A stretch of DNA of 64,000 nucleotides, taken from contig NZ_FUXC01000006.1 in NCBI RefSeq assembly GCF_900167025.1, positions 1 through 64,000 of the forward strand, given 5' to 3'. Origin of the DNA: Treponema berlinense (GTDB lineage Bacteria; Spirochaetota; Spirochaetia; Treponematales; Treponemataceae). The notes under the pieces were generated by a model, which saw nothing but the letters and a program-made list of their open reading frames with translations, did no database searches and was not told where the DNA came from. This document shows positions 42,987 through 50,243 of the stretch, piece by piece (positions within the stretch are counted from its first letter, which is position 1; each line of letters begins with the position of its first letter). The position numbers and the translations under genes were made by a program.

Positions 42987-43730
42987 ATGAAAAGAAAATT
43001 AGGTTTAAAAAGATTTGTTTTTTTGATGGGAACTTTGGTTTTTGCAGTTGCATTTTCGGGTTGTGCTTCTGCTAAAATTGAAAAACAAAGCATTTCTCCG
43101 CTTGCGATAATCACTGTGGCTGGAAACAGTTCTTTGCCGTGGTATGTTGTAAAAGAAGGGGAAGAGCCGAAGGCAACGAAAGGACTTTTGCAAAATGCGA
43201 TAAATTCCAAATTTTATGATGATGATCCGGAAGTTGCCTCAAGTTTTAACCGCCTTGATTATGCAGAAGATGCTCTGCGCAGAATTTTCGGAGAAATTTG
43301 CGAAATTGATTTTGTTGGAAAAGAAGAAGTTGTTTCTTCAAAAAAATACAAATCAATGTCGGAAGGACTTTTGTCCATAATGAATACGACAATTACTGCA
43401 ACTGATTACAAAGATTTGCGCAATCCTGGAAAATATGACCTAAAAAAACTATGTGAATCTGTCGGTGCAAAAGGCGGAGTCGTTATTGAATTTGAATTCT
43501 TTAAAAAAACTGCCTCGGGAACGACGGTGAACGGAACTGTTTGTCCTTTTGTTAAGATGAAGACTAAGATTTTTGACCAGACTGGAAAAGAAATAAAATA
43601 TAAAACTTATACAGTTCAGGGTGCTGAAACTTTAAAAGTTGCCGGCAGAAAATATGATGCTGACGCTCTTGTTGAAATGTATCCTGCTGTAATCGACCAG
43701 CTTTTGACTCAGTTTGCAATGGACTTATAG
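42987..43730 (+). CDS. Lipoprotein, second paralogue of the tandem pair
   Basis: The 247-residue lipoprotein has leader ...VAFSGC (Cys26), then the family landmarks PLAIITVAGNSSLPWY, LLQNAINSKF, RLDYAEDALRRIFGE and YDADALVEMYPAVIDQLLTQFAMDL. It is more diverged from the 357-1082 gene than its neighbour is. It lies downstream of the 42209 gene by 25 bases and has an AGAGAG site before the ATG, so the two share a transcript. The GC-rich repeat array begins right after its stop. Confidence 0.8.
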   Translation: MKRKLGLKRFVFLMGTLVFAVAFSGCASAKIEKQSISPLAIITVAGNSSLPWYVVKEGEEPKATKGLLQNAINSKFYDDDPEVASSFNRLDYAEDALRRIFGEICEIDFVGKEEVVSSKKYKSMSEGLLSIMNTTITATDYKDLRNPGKYDLKKLCESVGAKGGVVIEFEFFKKTASGTTVNGTVCPFVKMKTKIFDQTGKEIKYKTYTVQGAETLKVAGRKYDADALVEMYPAVIDQLLTQFAMDL

Positions 43731-43732
43731 CC

Positions 43733-43922
43733 CGGATGCTTGCATGCTGCGGCTTTTGCTTGCGCAAAACCCGTTTTTTTTACATGTGCGCTAAAGCGCA
43801 CGACCGGGCTTATAGCCCGGATTGGAGCCCCGAAGTTGCAGCACGGAAATTTTTAATTTTCGGGCTGTAATGGAGCGGTTAGCGGAAGGGCGGAAAGCCG
43901 GTTTGTGCGGAAATTGTGCTCC
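43733..43922. repeat. Compound mosaic hairpin repeat before hisA-hisIE
   Basis: 43733-43820 aligns with the galM-galK array (blocks CTGCGGCTTTTGCT, CGCAAAAC, GTGCGCTAAA, CGCACGACC) but ends in the stem CCGGGCT-TAT-AGCCCGG (43804-43820) where the other copy has CCTGCCAC/GTGGCAGG. 43813-43922 is a family 1 element on the minus strand: GGAGCACAATTT, AAACCGGC, CCGCTAACCGCTCCATT, a variable hairpin, then CTTCGGGGCTCC and AATCCGGGCTA. The two elements share the AGCCCGG arm. Confidence 0.7.
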
Positions 43923-43952
43923 GAAGTTAAAAATACTGAAAATCTTTCTCAA

Positions 43953-43981
43953 TTGTAAAACTGTTTTATTTTCGCTAGAAT
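43953..43981 (+). promoter_or_regulatory. Promoter of hisA-hisIE
   Basis: TTGTAA (43953-43958), a 17-base spacer and TAGAAT (43976-43981) lie eight bases before the ATG. No Shine-Dalgarno sequence fits, so the transcript has little or no leader. Confidence 0.6.
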
Positions 43982-43989
43982 AAGGCATT

Positions 43990-45291
43990 ATGGTAATTGC
44001 TTCTATCGACATGAAAGACGGACACGTTGTCCAGTTAAAAAACGGCAAAGATTTGGTTCTTCAGCGTGATGATGCTGAGGCTTTGATTTCTGATTTCAAT
44101 AAATATGGTGAGGTTGCTGTAATTGACCTTGATCAGGCTTTGCGTAATACCGACGAAAAAGGCAACACCAAAAATACTGAACTTTTAAAGCAGATTTTAA
44201 GAAAGGGAAATGTTCGCGTTGGCGGTGGAATTCGTTCTGTTAAAAAAGCCCGCGAATTGATTAGCCTTGGTGCGGAAAAAGTTATTGTTGGTTCGGCTGC
44301 CTGGAATGCTGATGCTAAAGACGGCGAATCTTTTTTGAATGAAGAATTTTTGCAGGAGCTTTGCGACGCGATTGGAAAACAGCGCGTGATTATTTCGGTT
44401 GATGCGATTCACGGAAAAATTGCCGTAAAAGGCTGGACTGAAACGGTTGATATTCCGCTGGTGGAAGGCGCAAAACAGGCCGAAAAATTTTGCTCTGAGC
44501 TTTTATTTACCTGTGTTGAAAAAGAAGGCTGCATGCAGGGAACTGACATGGAAGCTTGCCGTGCCCTGAGAAATGCCGTAAACTGCCGTCTTGTTGTTGC
44601 CGGCGGAGTTAATAATCTTGAACAGATTGTTGAGCTTGAAAAAATCGGTTGCGATGTTCAGCTCGGAATGGCTCTGTACACAGGAGCTGTAAATCTAAAA
44701 GATGCTTTTGTAAACTGTCTGAATTATGAAAAAACTGACGGGCTTATTCCGGTGATTGCCCAGAGTCCTGCTGGCGAAGTTTTGATGCTCGGTTATGCAA
44801 ATAAAGAAGCGTTTGAAAAATCTTTTGATACTGGAAGACTTACTTTCTTTAGCCGTACAAAAAACAGGCTTTGGACTAAAGGCGAAGAAAGTCATCATTA
44901 CCTTGATTTGATAAAAATGCGTGCCGATTGCGACCGTGATACTGTTCTTGCAACGGTTTTTCCAAACGGTGGAGTTTGCCACACTGGTTCTTACACTTGC
45001 TTTAACGCCGAACCTGGCGCAAAGTCAAACCTTGAACGTCTTTATGCGACAATTGCAGAACGTTTTGCAAATCCTCGTCCAGGAAGTTACACTGCAACTC
45101 TCGACGCTAAGCGTGTGCGCGAAAAAGTAATGGAAGAAGCCGAAGAGCTGACTGACGAAGCGGAATCTCGTGAGGACGTTATTTGGGAAGCAGCCGACCT
45201 TATTTATTTTGTGAGCGTTTTGATGTACAAAGAGGGCGTTACCTGGCAGGATGTTTATGACGAACTCGACAGACGCCATAAGGAAAAATAA
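43990..45291 (+). CDS. hisA-hisIE: HisA-HisI-HisE fusion: three consecutive histidine-pathway enzymes
   Basis: One 433-residue chain joins phosphoribosylformimino-AICAR-phosphate isomerase (HisA, ~1-245: IASIDMKDGHVVQL, RVGGGIRS, VVAGGVNN) to phosphoribosyl-AMP cyclohydrolase (HisI, ~250-340, with zinc/magnesium residues ADCDRDT and CHTGSYTCF) and phosphoribosyl-ATP pyrophosphohydrolase (HisE, ~345-433, with EEAEELTDEAESREDVIWEAADLIYF). These catalyse steps 4, 3 and 2 of histidine synthesis. HisIE fusions are common, but a HisA-HisIE chain is unusual to my knowledge. No frame break separates the domains. hisD lies 9 kb away on the other strand. Confidence 0.93.
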   Translation: MVIASIDMKDGHVVQLKNGKDLVLQRDDAEALISDFNKYGEVAVIDLDQALRNTDEKGNTKNTELLKQILRKGNVRVGGGIRSVKKARELISLGAEKVIVGSAAWNADAKDGESFLNEEFLQELCDAIGKQRVIISVDAIHGKIAVKGWTETVDIPLVEGAKQAEKFCSELLFTCVEKEGCMQGTDMEACRALRNAVNCRLVVAGGVNNLEQIVELEKIGCDVQLGMALYTGAVNLKDAFVNCLNYEKTDGLIPVIAQSPAGEVLMLGYANKEAFEKSFDTGRLTFFSRTKNRLWTKGEESHHYLDLIKMRADCDRDTVLATVFPNGGVCHTGSYTCFNAEPGAKSNLERLYATIAERFANPRPGSYTATLDAKRVREKVMEEAEELTDEAESREDVIWEAADLIYFVSVLMYKEGVTWQDVYDELDRRHKEK

Positions 45292-45307
45292 AAATCCGGC
45301 GAAAATT

Positions 45308-45360
45308 AAGCCATAAAAAGGTCGTTTCGACTTGCGAAATGACCTTTTGGCTGTAATTTT
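45308..45360 (+). terminator. Terminator of hisA-hisIE
   Basis: A stem AAAAAGGTCGTTTCG (45315-45329) pairs with CGAAATGACCTTTT (45335-45348), with outer AGCCA/TGGCT bases, and is followed by a T-rich tract. It separates the histidine gene from the amino acid transporter. Confidence 0.75.
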
Positions 45361-45405
45361 TTATTTTTTGCCTTAATTGCCATTTTTTAATTGGTTGGAG
45401 TGATT

Positions 45406-46095
45406 GTGAGCGAACATCTCTGGCACATTTTAACTGATTCTTTTTTTAAGATTTTAATTCCTGGTCTTGTTACGACAATTCCGCTTACTGCAATTTCGTT
45501 TTTTCTGGCGCTTGTAATTGGAATTCTTACGGCCTTAGTTCAATTTGCAAATGTAAAAGTTTTAAAACATATTGCCCGTTTTTATATTTGGGTGGTTCGT
45601 GGAACTCCGATTTTGGTTCAGCTTTATGTTGTTTTTTACGGATTGCCAAACCTTGGAATTATGATTGAGCCTTTTCCGGCGGCAGTTGCGGTTTTTGCGG
45701 TAAATGAAGGCGCTTACACGGCGGAAACGATGCGTTCCGCTTTTGAGTCGGTGCCGGCTGGACAACTTGAAGCCGGTTATTGCGTTGGAATGAGCTATTT
45801 TCAGACATTCTGGCGGATTTTGCTTCCTCAGGCTTTTAAAACTGCTTTTCCGCCGCTTTCAAATTCTTTGATTGCAATGGTCAAAGAAACTTCTCTTGCA
45901 GCAAACATTACGGTTACAGAAATGTTTATGGCAACTCAGAGAATTGTTGCCCGAACTTACGAGCCGCTTGCCCTTTACATTGAGGTTGCTCTCATCTACT
46001 TGATTTTTTCGACTGTTTTGACCTGGGTTCAGCGGAAGGCTGAGAAAAAAATCAATTTTTTGTCAGAAAAAACTTTTGACGGAGAAACGCGGTAA
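45406..46095 (+). CDS. Polar amino acid ABC transporter permease (HisM/GlnP family)
   Basis: This 229-residue permease has about five membrane helices and the HisM/GlnQ-type signature: [45 protein letters not shown], the EAA loop that docks the ATPase. It ends [14 protein letters not shown] choose GTG at 45406 (GTGAGCGAA), five bases after GGAG, over the earlier in-frame TTG. The ATPase gene follows 5 bases after the stop and the binding protein after that, giving a complete three-gene importer for polar amino acids such as cystine, glutamine or arginine. Confidence 0.92.
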   Translation: MSEHLWHILTDSFFKILIPGLVTTIPLTAISFFLALVIGILTALVQFANVKVLKHIARFYIWVVRGTPILVQLYVVFYGLPNLGIMIEPFPAAVAVFAVNEGAYTAETMRSAFESVPAGQLEAGYCVGMSYFQTFWRILLPQAFKTAFPPLSNSLIAMVKETSLAANITVTEMFMATQRIVARTYEPLALYIEVALIYLIFSTVLTWVQRKAEKKINFLSEKTFDGETR

Positions 46096-46099
46096 AAAT

Positions 46100-46843
46100 A
46101 TGATGGAAAAAATTCTTGAATTAAAAAATCTTCATAAGTCGTTCGGAAATTTAGAAGTTTTGAAGGGAATTGACCTGAGCGTAAACAAAGGAGATGTAAT
46201 TTCTATAATCGGCTCTTCTGGTTCTGGAAAGACAACTTTGCTCCGTTGCCTTAATTTTCTCGAAAAAGCCGATGAAGGCGAATTGATTTTTGACGGCCAG
46301 ACTTACGACTTAAAAAAAATGCACAAAAAGCAGATAAACGAAATCCGCAAAAAAACAGGATTTGTCTTTCAAAATTACAATTTGTTCAGAAATAAAAATG
46401 TCCTTCAAAATGTGACGGAAGGACTGATTGTTGCCCGAAAAATAAAAAAAGAACAGGCGGAAAAAAGCGCAGTTCAAATGCTCAAAAAAGTCGGAATGGA
46501 GGACAGGGCAGAATATTTTCCGCACCAGCTTTCTGGCGGACAGCAGCAGCGTGTAGCAATTGCCAGGGCTTTGGCAACCAGTCCAAAGATTATTTATTTT
46601 GATGAGCCAACGAGCGCCCTTGACCCGGAATTGACCGGCGAAGTTTTGCAGGTAATGAAAAATCTTGCAGAAGAAGGAATGACGATGATTGTTGTAACGC
46701 ACGAAATGAATTTTGCAAAAAACGTGAGCACCCGTGTTGTTTTTATGGAAAAAGGCAAAATTCTTGAAGAAGCAGGAGCAAAAGAATTCTTTGAATCACC
46801 AAAAAATCAGCGTACAAGAGAGTTTATTGGAAAGTTTGAATAA
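46100..46843 (+). CDS. Polar amino acid ABC transporter ATPase (GlnQ family)
   Basis: This 247-residue ATPase has Walker [11 protein letters not shown]-loop FVFQNYNLF, signature LSGGQQQR, Walker [14 protein letters not shown] and an H-loop VTHEMNFA. The [15 protein letters not shown] segment and the C-terminal [15 protein letters not shown] are hallmarks of the GlnQ/HisP subgroup. Two adjacent ATGs (46100 and 46103) can serve as start. It is flanked by its permease and binding protein. The length is normal, unlike the 551-residue ATPase at 11.6 kb. Confidence 0.93.
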   Translation: MMEKILELKNLHKSFGNLEVLKGIDLSVNKGDVISIIGSSGSGKTTLLRCLNFLEKADEGELIFDGQTYDLKKMHKKQINEIRKKTGFVFQNYNLFRNKNVLQNVTEGLIVARKIKKEQAEKSAVQMLKKVGMEDRAEYFPHQLSGGQQQRVAIARALATSPKIIYFDEPTSALDPELTGEVLQVMKNLAEEGMTMIVVTHEMNFAKNVSTRVVFMEKGKILEEAGAKEFFESPKNQRTREFIGKFE

Positions 46844-46898
46844 AAAGCAAATACGTTGGAGAGCCAAAACGAAAATTGACTTTTTATGGGAGAATTTT

Positions 46899-47684
46899 AT
46901 GAAAAAAAATTTATTTATTTTTGCGGCGGCAGTTTTTTCGGCAGGAATTATATCTTGCAAAAAAAGCGAAACTGCCGACCTTTTGAGCCAGATTCAAAAA
47001 AAAGGCAAGATTACAATCGCAATGGAAGGAACCTGGGCGCCATGGACCTACCATGACGAAAAAAATGAACTTGTCGGTTACGATGTCGAAGTCGGCAAAA
47101 AAATTGCCGAAAAATTGGGTGTAAAGGCAGAATTTGTCGAAGTTGACTGGGACGGAATTTTTGCAGGAATTGATTCAAAACGCTACGATTTGAGCTTGAA
47201 CGGCGTAGAAGTAACACAGGAACGCGCCTTTAAATACGATTTTTCAGAACCGTACGCATATACACATACTGCTTTAATTGTAAAAAAAGACAACGATTCA
47301 ATAAAAAAATTTGAGGACTTAAAAGGCCGGACAACGACAAACTCGCTCGGCAGCACTTATGCAGAATATGCCGAAAGTCTTGGCGCAAAAGTCGTTACAA
47401 TTGACTCGTTTGAAGAAACATTGCAGCTTGTTGAACACGGACGGGCCGACGCGACCTTAAACGACAACGCAACATTTTTTTATTACCAAAAAATAAAGCC
47501 AGAAAATCCGTTCAAACTTGCAGCATTGACAGAAAACGCAAGCCACGTTGCAATTCCAATGCGCAAAGGCGAAGAAACAAAAACATTGCTCGAAGCTGTA
47601 AATAAAGCAATCGAAGAATTAAAACAAAGTGGCGAACTTGCCCAAATTTCCCAAAAATACTTTGGCGCAGATTTAACAAAATAA
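46899..47684 (+). CDS. Amino acid ABC transporter substrate-binding lipoprotein
   Basis: From ATG at 46899 (after TGGGAG) the 261-residue protein has leader SAGIISC (Cys20) and the SBP family 3 fold: ITIAMEGTWAPWTYHDEKNELVGYDVEVGKKIAEKLGVKAEFVEVDWDG. The Asp/Arg residues that clamp the amino acid backbone are visible in YDVE and in EVTQERAFKYDFSEPY. The pattern is closest to cystine/polar amino acid binders (FliY/TcyA-like). An earlier in-frame start would run inside the ATPase gene and lacks a ribosome site. It is the last gene of the operon; repeat copy C lies just past its stop. Confidence 0.9.
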   Translation: MKKNLFIFAAAVFSAGIISCKKSETADLLSQIQKKGKITIAMEGTWAPWTYHDEKNELVGYDVEVGKKIAEKLGVKAEFVEVDWDGIFAGIDSKRYDLSLNGVEVTQERAFKYDFSEPYAYTHTALIVKKDNDSIKKFEDLKGRTTTNSLGSTYAEYAESLGAKVVTIDSFEETLQLVEHGRADATLNDNATFFYYQKIKPENPFKLAALTENASHVAIPMRKGEETKTLLEAVNKAIEELKQSGELAQISQKYFGADLTK

Positions 47685-47690
47685 AAAAAA

Positions 47691-47835
47691 TGGAGCGCAA
47701 TTTGCGGTCAAACCGGCTCTGCATGGTTGCGCTGTCCGCTCCATTGTCTGGTCAGGTTTAGTTTTTCTAAACCTGACCAGACAACTAAAGCCATTCCGAT
47801 CCGGGCTAAGTTTTCCGGTTTATGGATATTTTTTT
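47691..47835 (+). repeat. 145-bp direct repeat, left copy (mosaic family 1, copy C)
   Basis: The element starts TGGAGCGCAATTTGCGG and ends CCGGTTTATGGATATTTTTTT. It carries an 18-bp perfect hairpin TTGTCTGGTCAGGTTTAG (47744-47761) pairing with 47767-47784 across a five-T loop. It matches 54130-54274 in the same orientation at 144 of 145 positions. It lies between convergent genes, so the hairpin probably also acts as a terminator. Confidence 0.9.
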
Positions 47836-47844
47836 GACAAAAAA

Positions 47845-50016
47845 TTATTTTCTTTTTAGCCAGTTGCCTGGACTTAAACCAGTATTTTTCTTAAATACAT
47901 TTGAAAAGTAATTTTGATTTGCAAATCCTAGAGCGACAGTAACATCAAAAATCGAAAAATTATCAGAAAGAAGCATTTTTTTTGCCTGTTCAATTTTCAT
48001 CTTTTCATGCAATTCCTGAACAGAGCAGCCTGTAAGTTCTTTTGTTTTTTTGGAAAGGTAGCTTCGGCTAACCATAAAATGTTCTGCGATTTTGTCGAGA
48101 TTTGTTTTTTCAGAAATATTTTTTTGTAAATAGTCGGTTAAATTTTTTATGGTTATTCGGTTTCTTTTTGATTCAGTTGGATTTTGTTTTTTTAACAGTC
48201 TGTTGATTTCTGAAGTTTCCAGTAAAAAATCATTTTTTTTATCAGCTTTTTTTATCCTTACAGAATACAAAGCGTTGCTTAAAAGCAATCTTATAACATC
48301 ATAATAAGCAATATTTAAAAACTTCATTTCCAAAAAAATGTAACCAAAATATTTATCAGAATGATGCAGCACTTCCAGCATTAATGAATATCTTGTATCC
48401 ATAAAAAGGCTTTTAGGAAATTGATATGGCTCGTGAATTTTAAACTGCAATTTCTGTTTTAATTCTTCTTTTGGTTCTGGATAGATAAGTCTTATTTTTG
48501 TGTCGTTGATATTTGAAGAATTTGACTCGTTAAGGGCAAGAAATGCTTTAGATATGTTCATTTCGTTTAACTGCATTTTTAGAAGTTCAATTATTTCATC
48601 GAGATTCATTGCATCGCTTAAATCTACGGCATTTTTCGAAATATTATTCAATCTGTATGGATTTTCTCTTTCCGCCAAAGTTTCGTATTTTGTAAAAATT
48701 GTAATAAGAGTTCTCATTTGATGAAAAATGCCTTCAATTCTTAAAATTGTTTCAAGATTTTCATTTTTTAAGACAGGAATAAAAATATTTCTAAAACCTG
48801 TAACTAGATTTTGAAGGTAAGCTGCATTTGACGAAGCAATATGAGAATATTTTTGTAAATGATTTTGAAACCATTCCAGCATGCAGCTTTTTTCGGGATT
48901 TAAATAGACATCGTTAAAAAAAGAATTCACCAGATTTTCTACATCAACTTCCTTTTCGGTTTTGAAAATTTCCAAAAGTTTAAAAATTAGTTTTTGCCTT
49001 AACTGTTGTTCTGAAATTTCTGTTTCATCTTCGGTTAAATCAATTTTTTTTCCTGCATTTTGTACGCTTTTTTCAAAACATCCGCAAGATTGTCTTATGA
49101 CAAGTGAAGTTTTTACTCTTACAATTTTGCATGGAGAGTTTGGATTCATTATCTTGTCGATTAAAAGTTCAACCGCCATATAACCGCGCTTAAAATATTC
49201 AAGATTGACTGTCGTAACTGGAGTTTTTGCGGTTATTCCGTCGTACCAATTGTTAAAACCTGTAACAGCAATGTCTTTTGGAACATTAAAACCGTTTTTT
49301 TCCAGTTGATTTATAACTTCTGCTGCAATAATGTCGGTTGTCGTTACAATTGCTTCAATTTCTTTTTTTCGAATGTCATGGTCTTGCAAAAATCGGGTGA
49401 CAGTGTTTGAAAGAGAAATCACGCTCATGGAATTTGCCATATAAACGGAATTTTCAATTTCTTTTAATCCATATTTTTTTAATTCATTTTTATAAGCTGA
49501 AAGTCGTTTTCTGTGTGGTTCAGAAACGTCTGCTCCTATAAATGCAAATTTTGAATAACCGTGAACTTTTACAAGATGTTCCATAATCATCTGAACTGAG
49601 GAATCGCTGTCTATTCTGAGCGCTGTAACTCCAGGAATATCAAGATGTCCTATGTCTATCATTGGAAGCGGTTTTAAACTGTTAAAAGTTTTCAAAATTT
49701 TTTCGCTGTCAACAAATTCTCTTAATGAAGATGCCCAGGTTATAAGTCCGTCAAGAAAGGGTTTTTTCATAAACCAGAAATTCTTCATATAGTGATTTAC
49801 GAAATTTATGTCTTCAAAAAGAGAATATTTTATTGCCGCTCCCATGTTTATAAAGTTTATATCGTAGTCGGCGGCGGCTTTCATCATGCCTTCGATGTAT
49901 TCTAGTGCAATAAAAGAACGAAGGTCGGCAATTCCTGTAAATCCTATTGTAATTCTTTGGCCTTTGTTTTTTTGTTCAGTTAAAAATGCTTTTCTTTGGG
50001 AAATTTTAAAATTCAT
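47845..50016 (-). CDS. AraC-family regulator with LacI-type sugar-sensing domain (XylR-like)
   Basis: The 723-residue regulator has an N-terminal periplasmic-binding-protein-like sensor (ITIGFTGIADLRSFIALEYIEGM..., IDIGHLDIPGVTALRIDSD, IAVTGFNNWYD) with a PBP1/LacI layout but no LacI HTH. A ~300-residue central region has coiled-coil-like character, and the C-terminal AraC DNA-binding domain (NLDKIAEHFMVSRSYLSKKTKEL, VALGFANQNYFSNVFKKNTGLSP) carries both HTHs. It is divergent from two CE12-like esterases, with direct-repeat operators between them. It probably senses a pectin- or xylan-derived sugar. No ribosome site is clear; GGA precedes ATG by about eight bases. Confidence 0.88.
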   Translation of the reverse strand: MNFKISQRKAFLTEQKNKGQRITIGFTGIADLRSFIALEYIEGMMKAAADYDINFINMGAAIKYSLFEDINFVNHYMKNFWFMKKPFLDGLITWASSLREFVDSEKILKTFNSLKPLPMIDIGHLDIPGVTALRIDSDSSVQMIMEHLVKVHGYSKFAFIGADVSEPHRKRLSAYKNELKKYGLKEIENSVYMANSMSVISLSNTVTRFLQDHDIRKKEIEAIVTTTDIIAAEVINQLEKNGFNVPKDIAVTGFNNWYDGITAKTPVTTVNLEYFKRGYMAVELLIDKIMNPNSPCKIVRVKTSLVIRQSCGCFEKSVQNAGKKIDLTEDETEISEQQLRQKLIFKLLEIFKTEKEVDVENLVNSFFNDVYLNPEKSCMLEWFQNHLQKYSHIASSNAAYLQNLVTGFRNIFIPVLKNENLETILRIEGIFHQMRTLITIFTKYETLAERENPYRLNNISKNAVDLSDAMNLDEIIELLKMQLNEMNISKAFLALNESNSSNINDTKIRLIYPEPKEELKQKLQFKIHEPYQFPKSLFMDTRYSLMLEVLHHSDKYFGYIFLEMKFLNIAYYDVIRLLLSNALYSVRIKKADKKNDFLLETSEINRLLKKQNPTESKRNRITIKNLTDYLQKNISEKTNLDKIAEHFMVSRSYLSKKTKELTGCSVQELHEKMKIEQAKKMLLSDNFSIFDVTVALGFANQNYFSNVFKKNTGLSPGNWLKRK

Positions 50017-50105
50017 ATGTTTTTCCGTTTTTTTATATACATAATTATACTTTGATTTTGCGTAATTGAGTATGTTTTTTTTTATGAAGAAGCAGGTTGT
50101 TTTTA

Positions 50106-50137
50106 TTTTATACGAAAATGAATACTTTTATACGAAA
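50106..50137 (+). promoter_or_regulatory. Direct-repeat operator for the AraC-type regulator
   Basis: TTTTATACGAAA occurs twice (50106-50117 and 50126-50137), 20 bases apart start to start, two helical turns on one face. It lies between the divergent regulator and the esterase genes. AraC proteins bind such paired direct half-sites next to the promoter. A TTGACC at 50178 may be the -35 of the esterase promoter, though no good -10 follows. Confidence 0.6.
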
Positions 50138-50243
50138 TAGTCCATAAACGACTGAATGGTTCTAAAAAATATAGGTTTTGACCAAAAGATAAAAAGTATA
50201 TTTAGCCTAAGGAAGTTTGTATTTATTTCTAAGGAGGTTTTGT

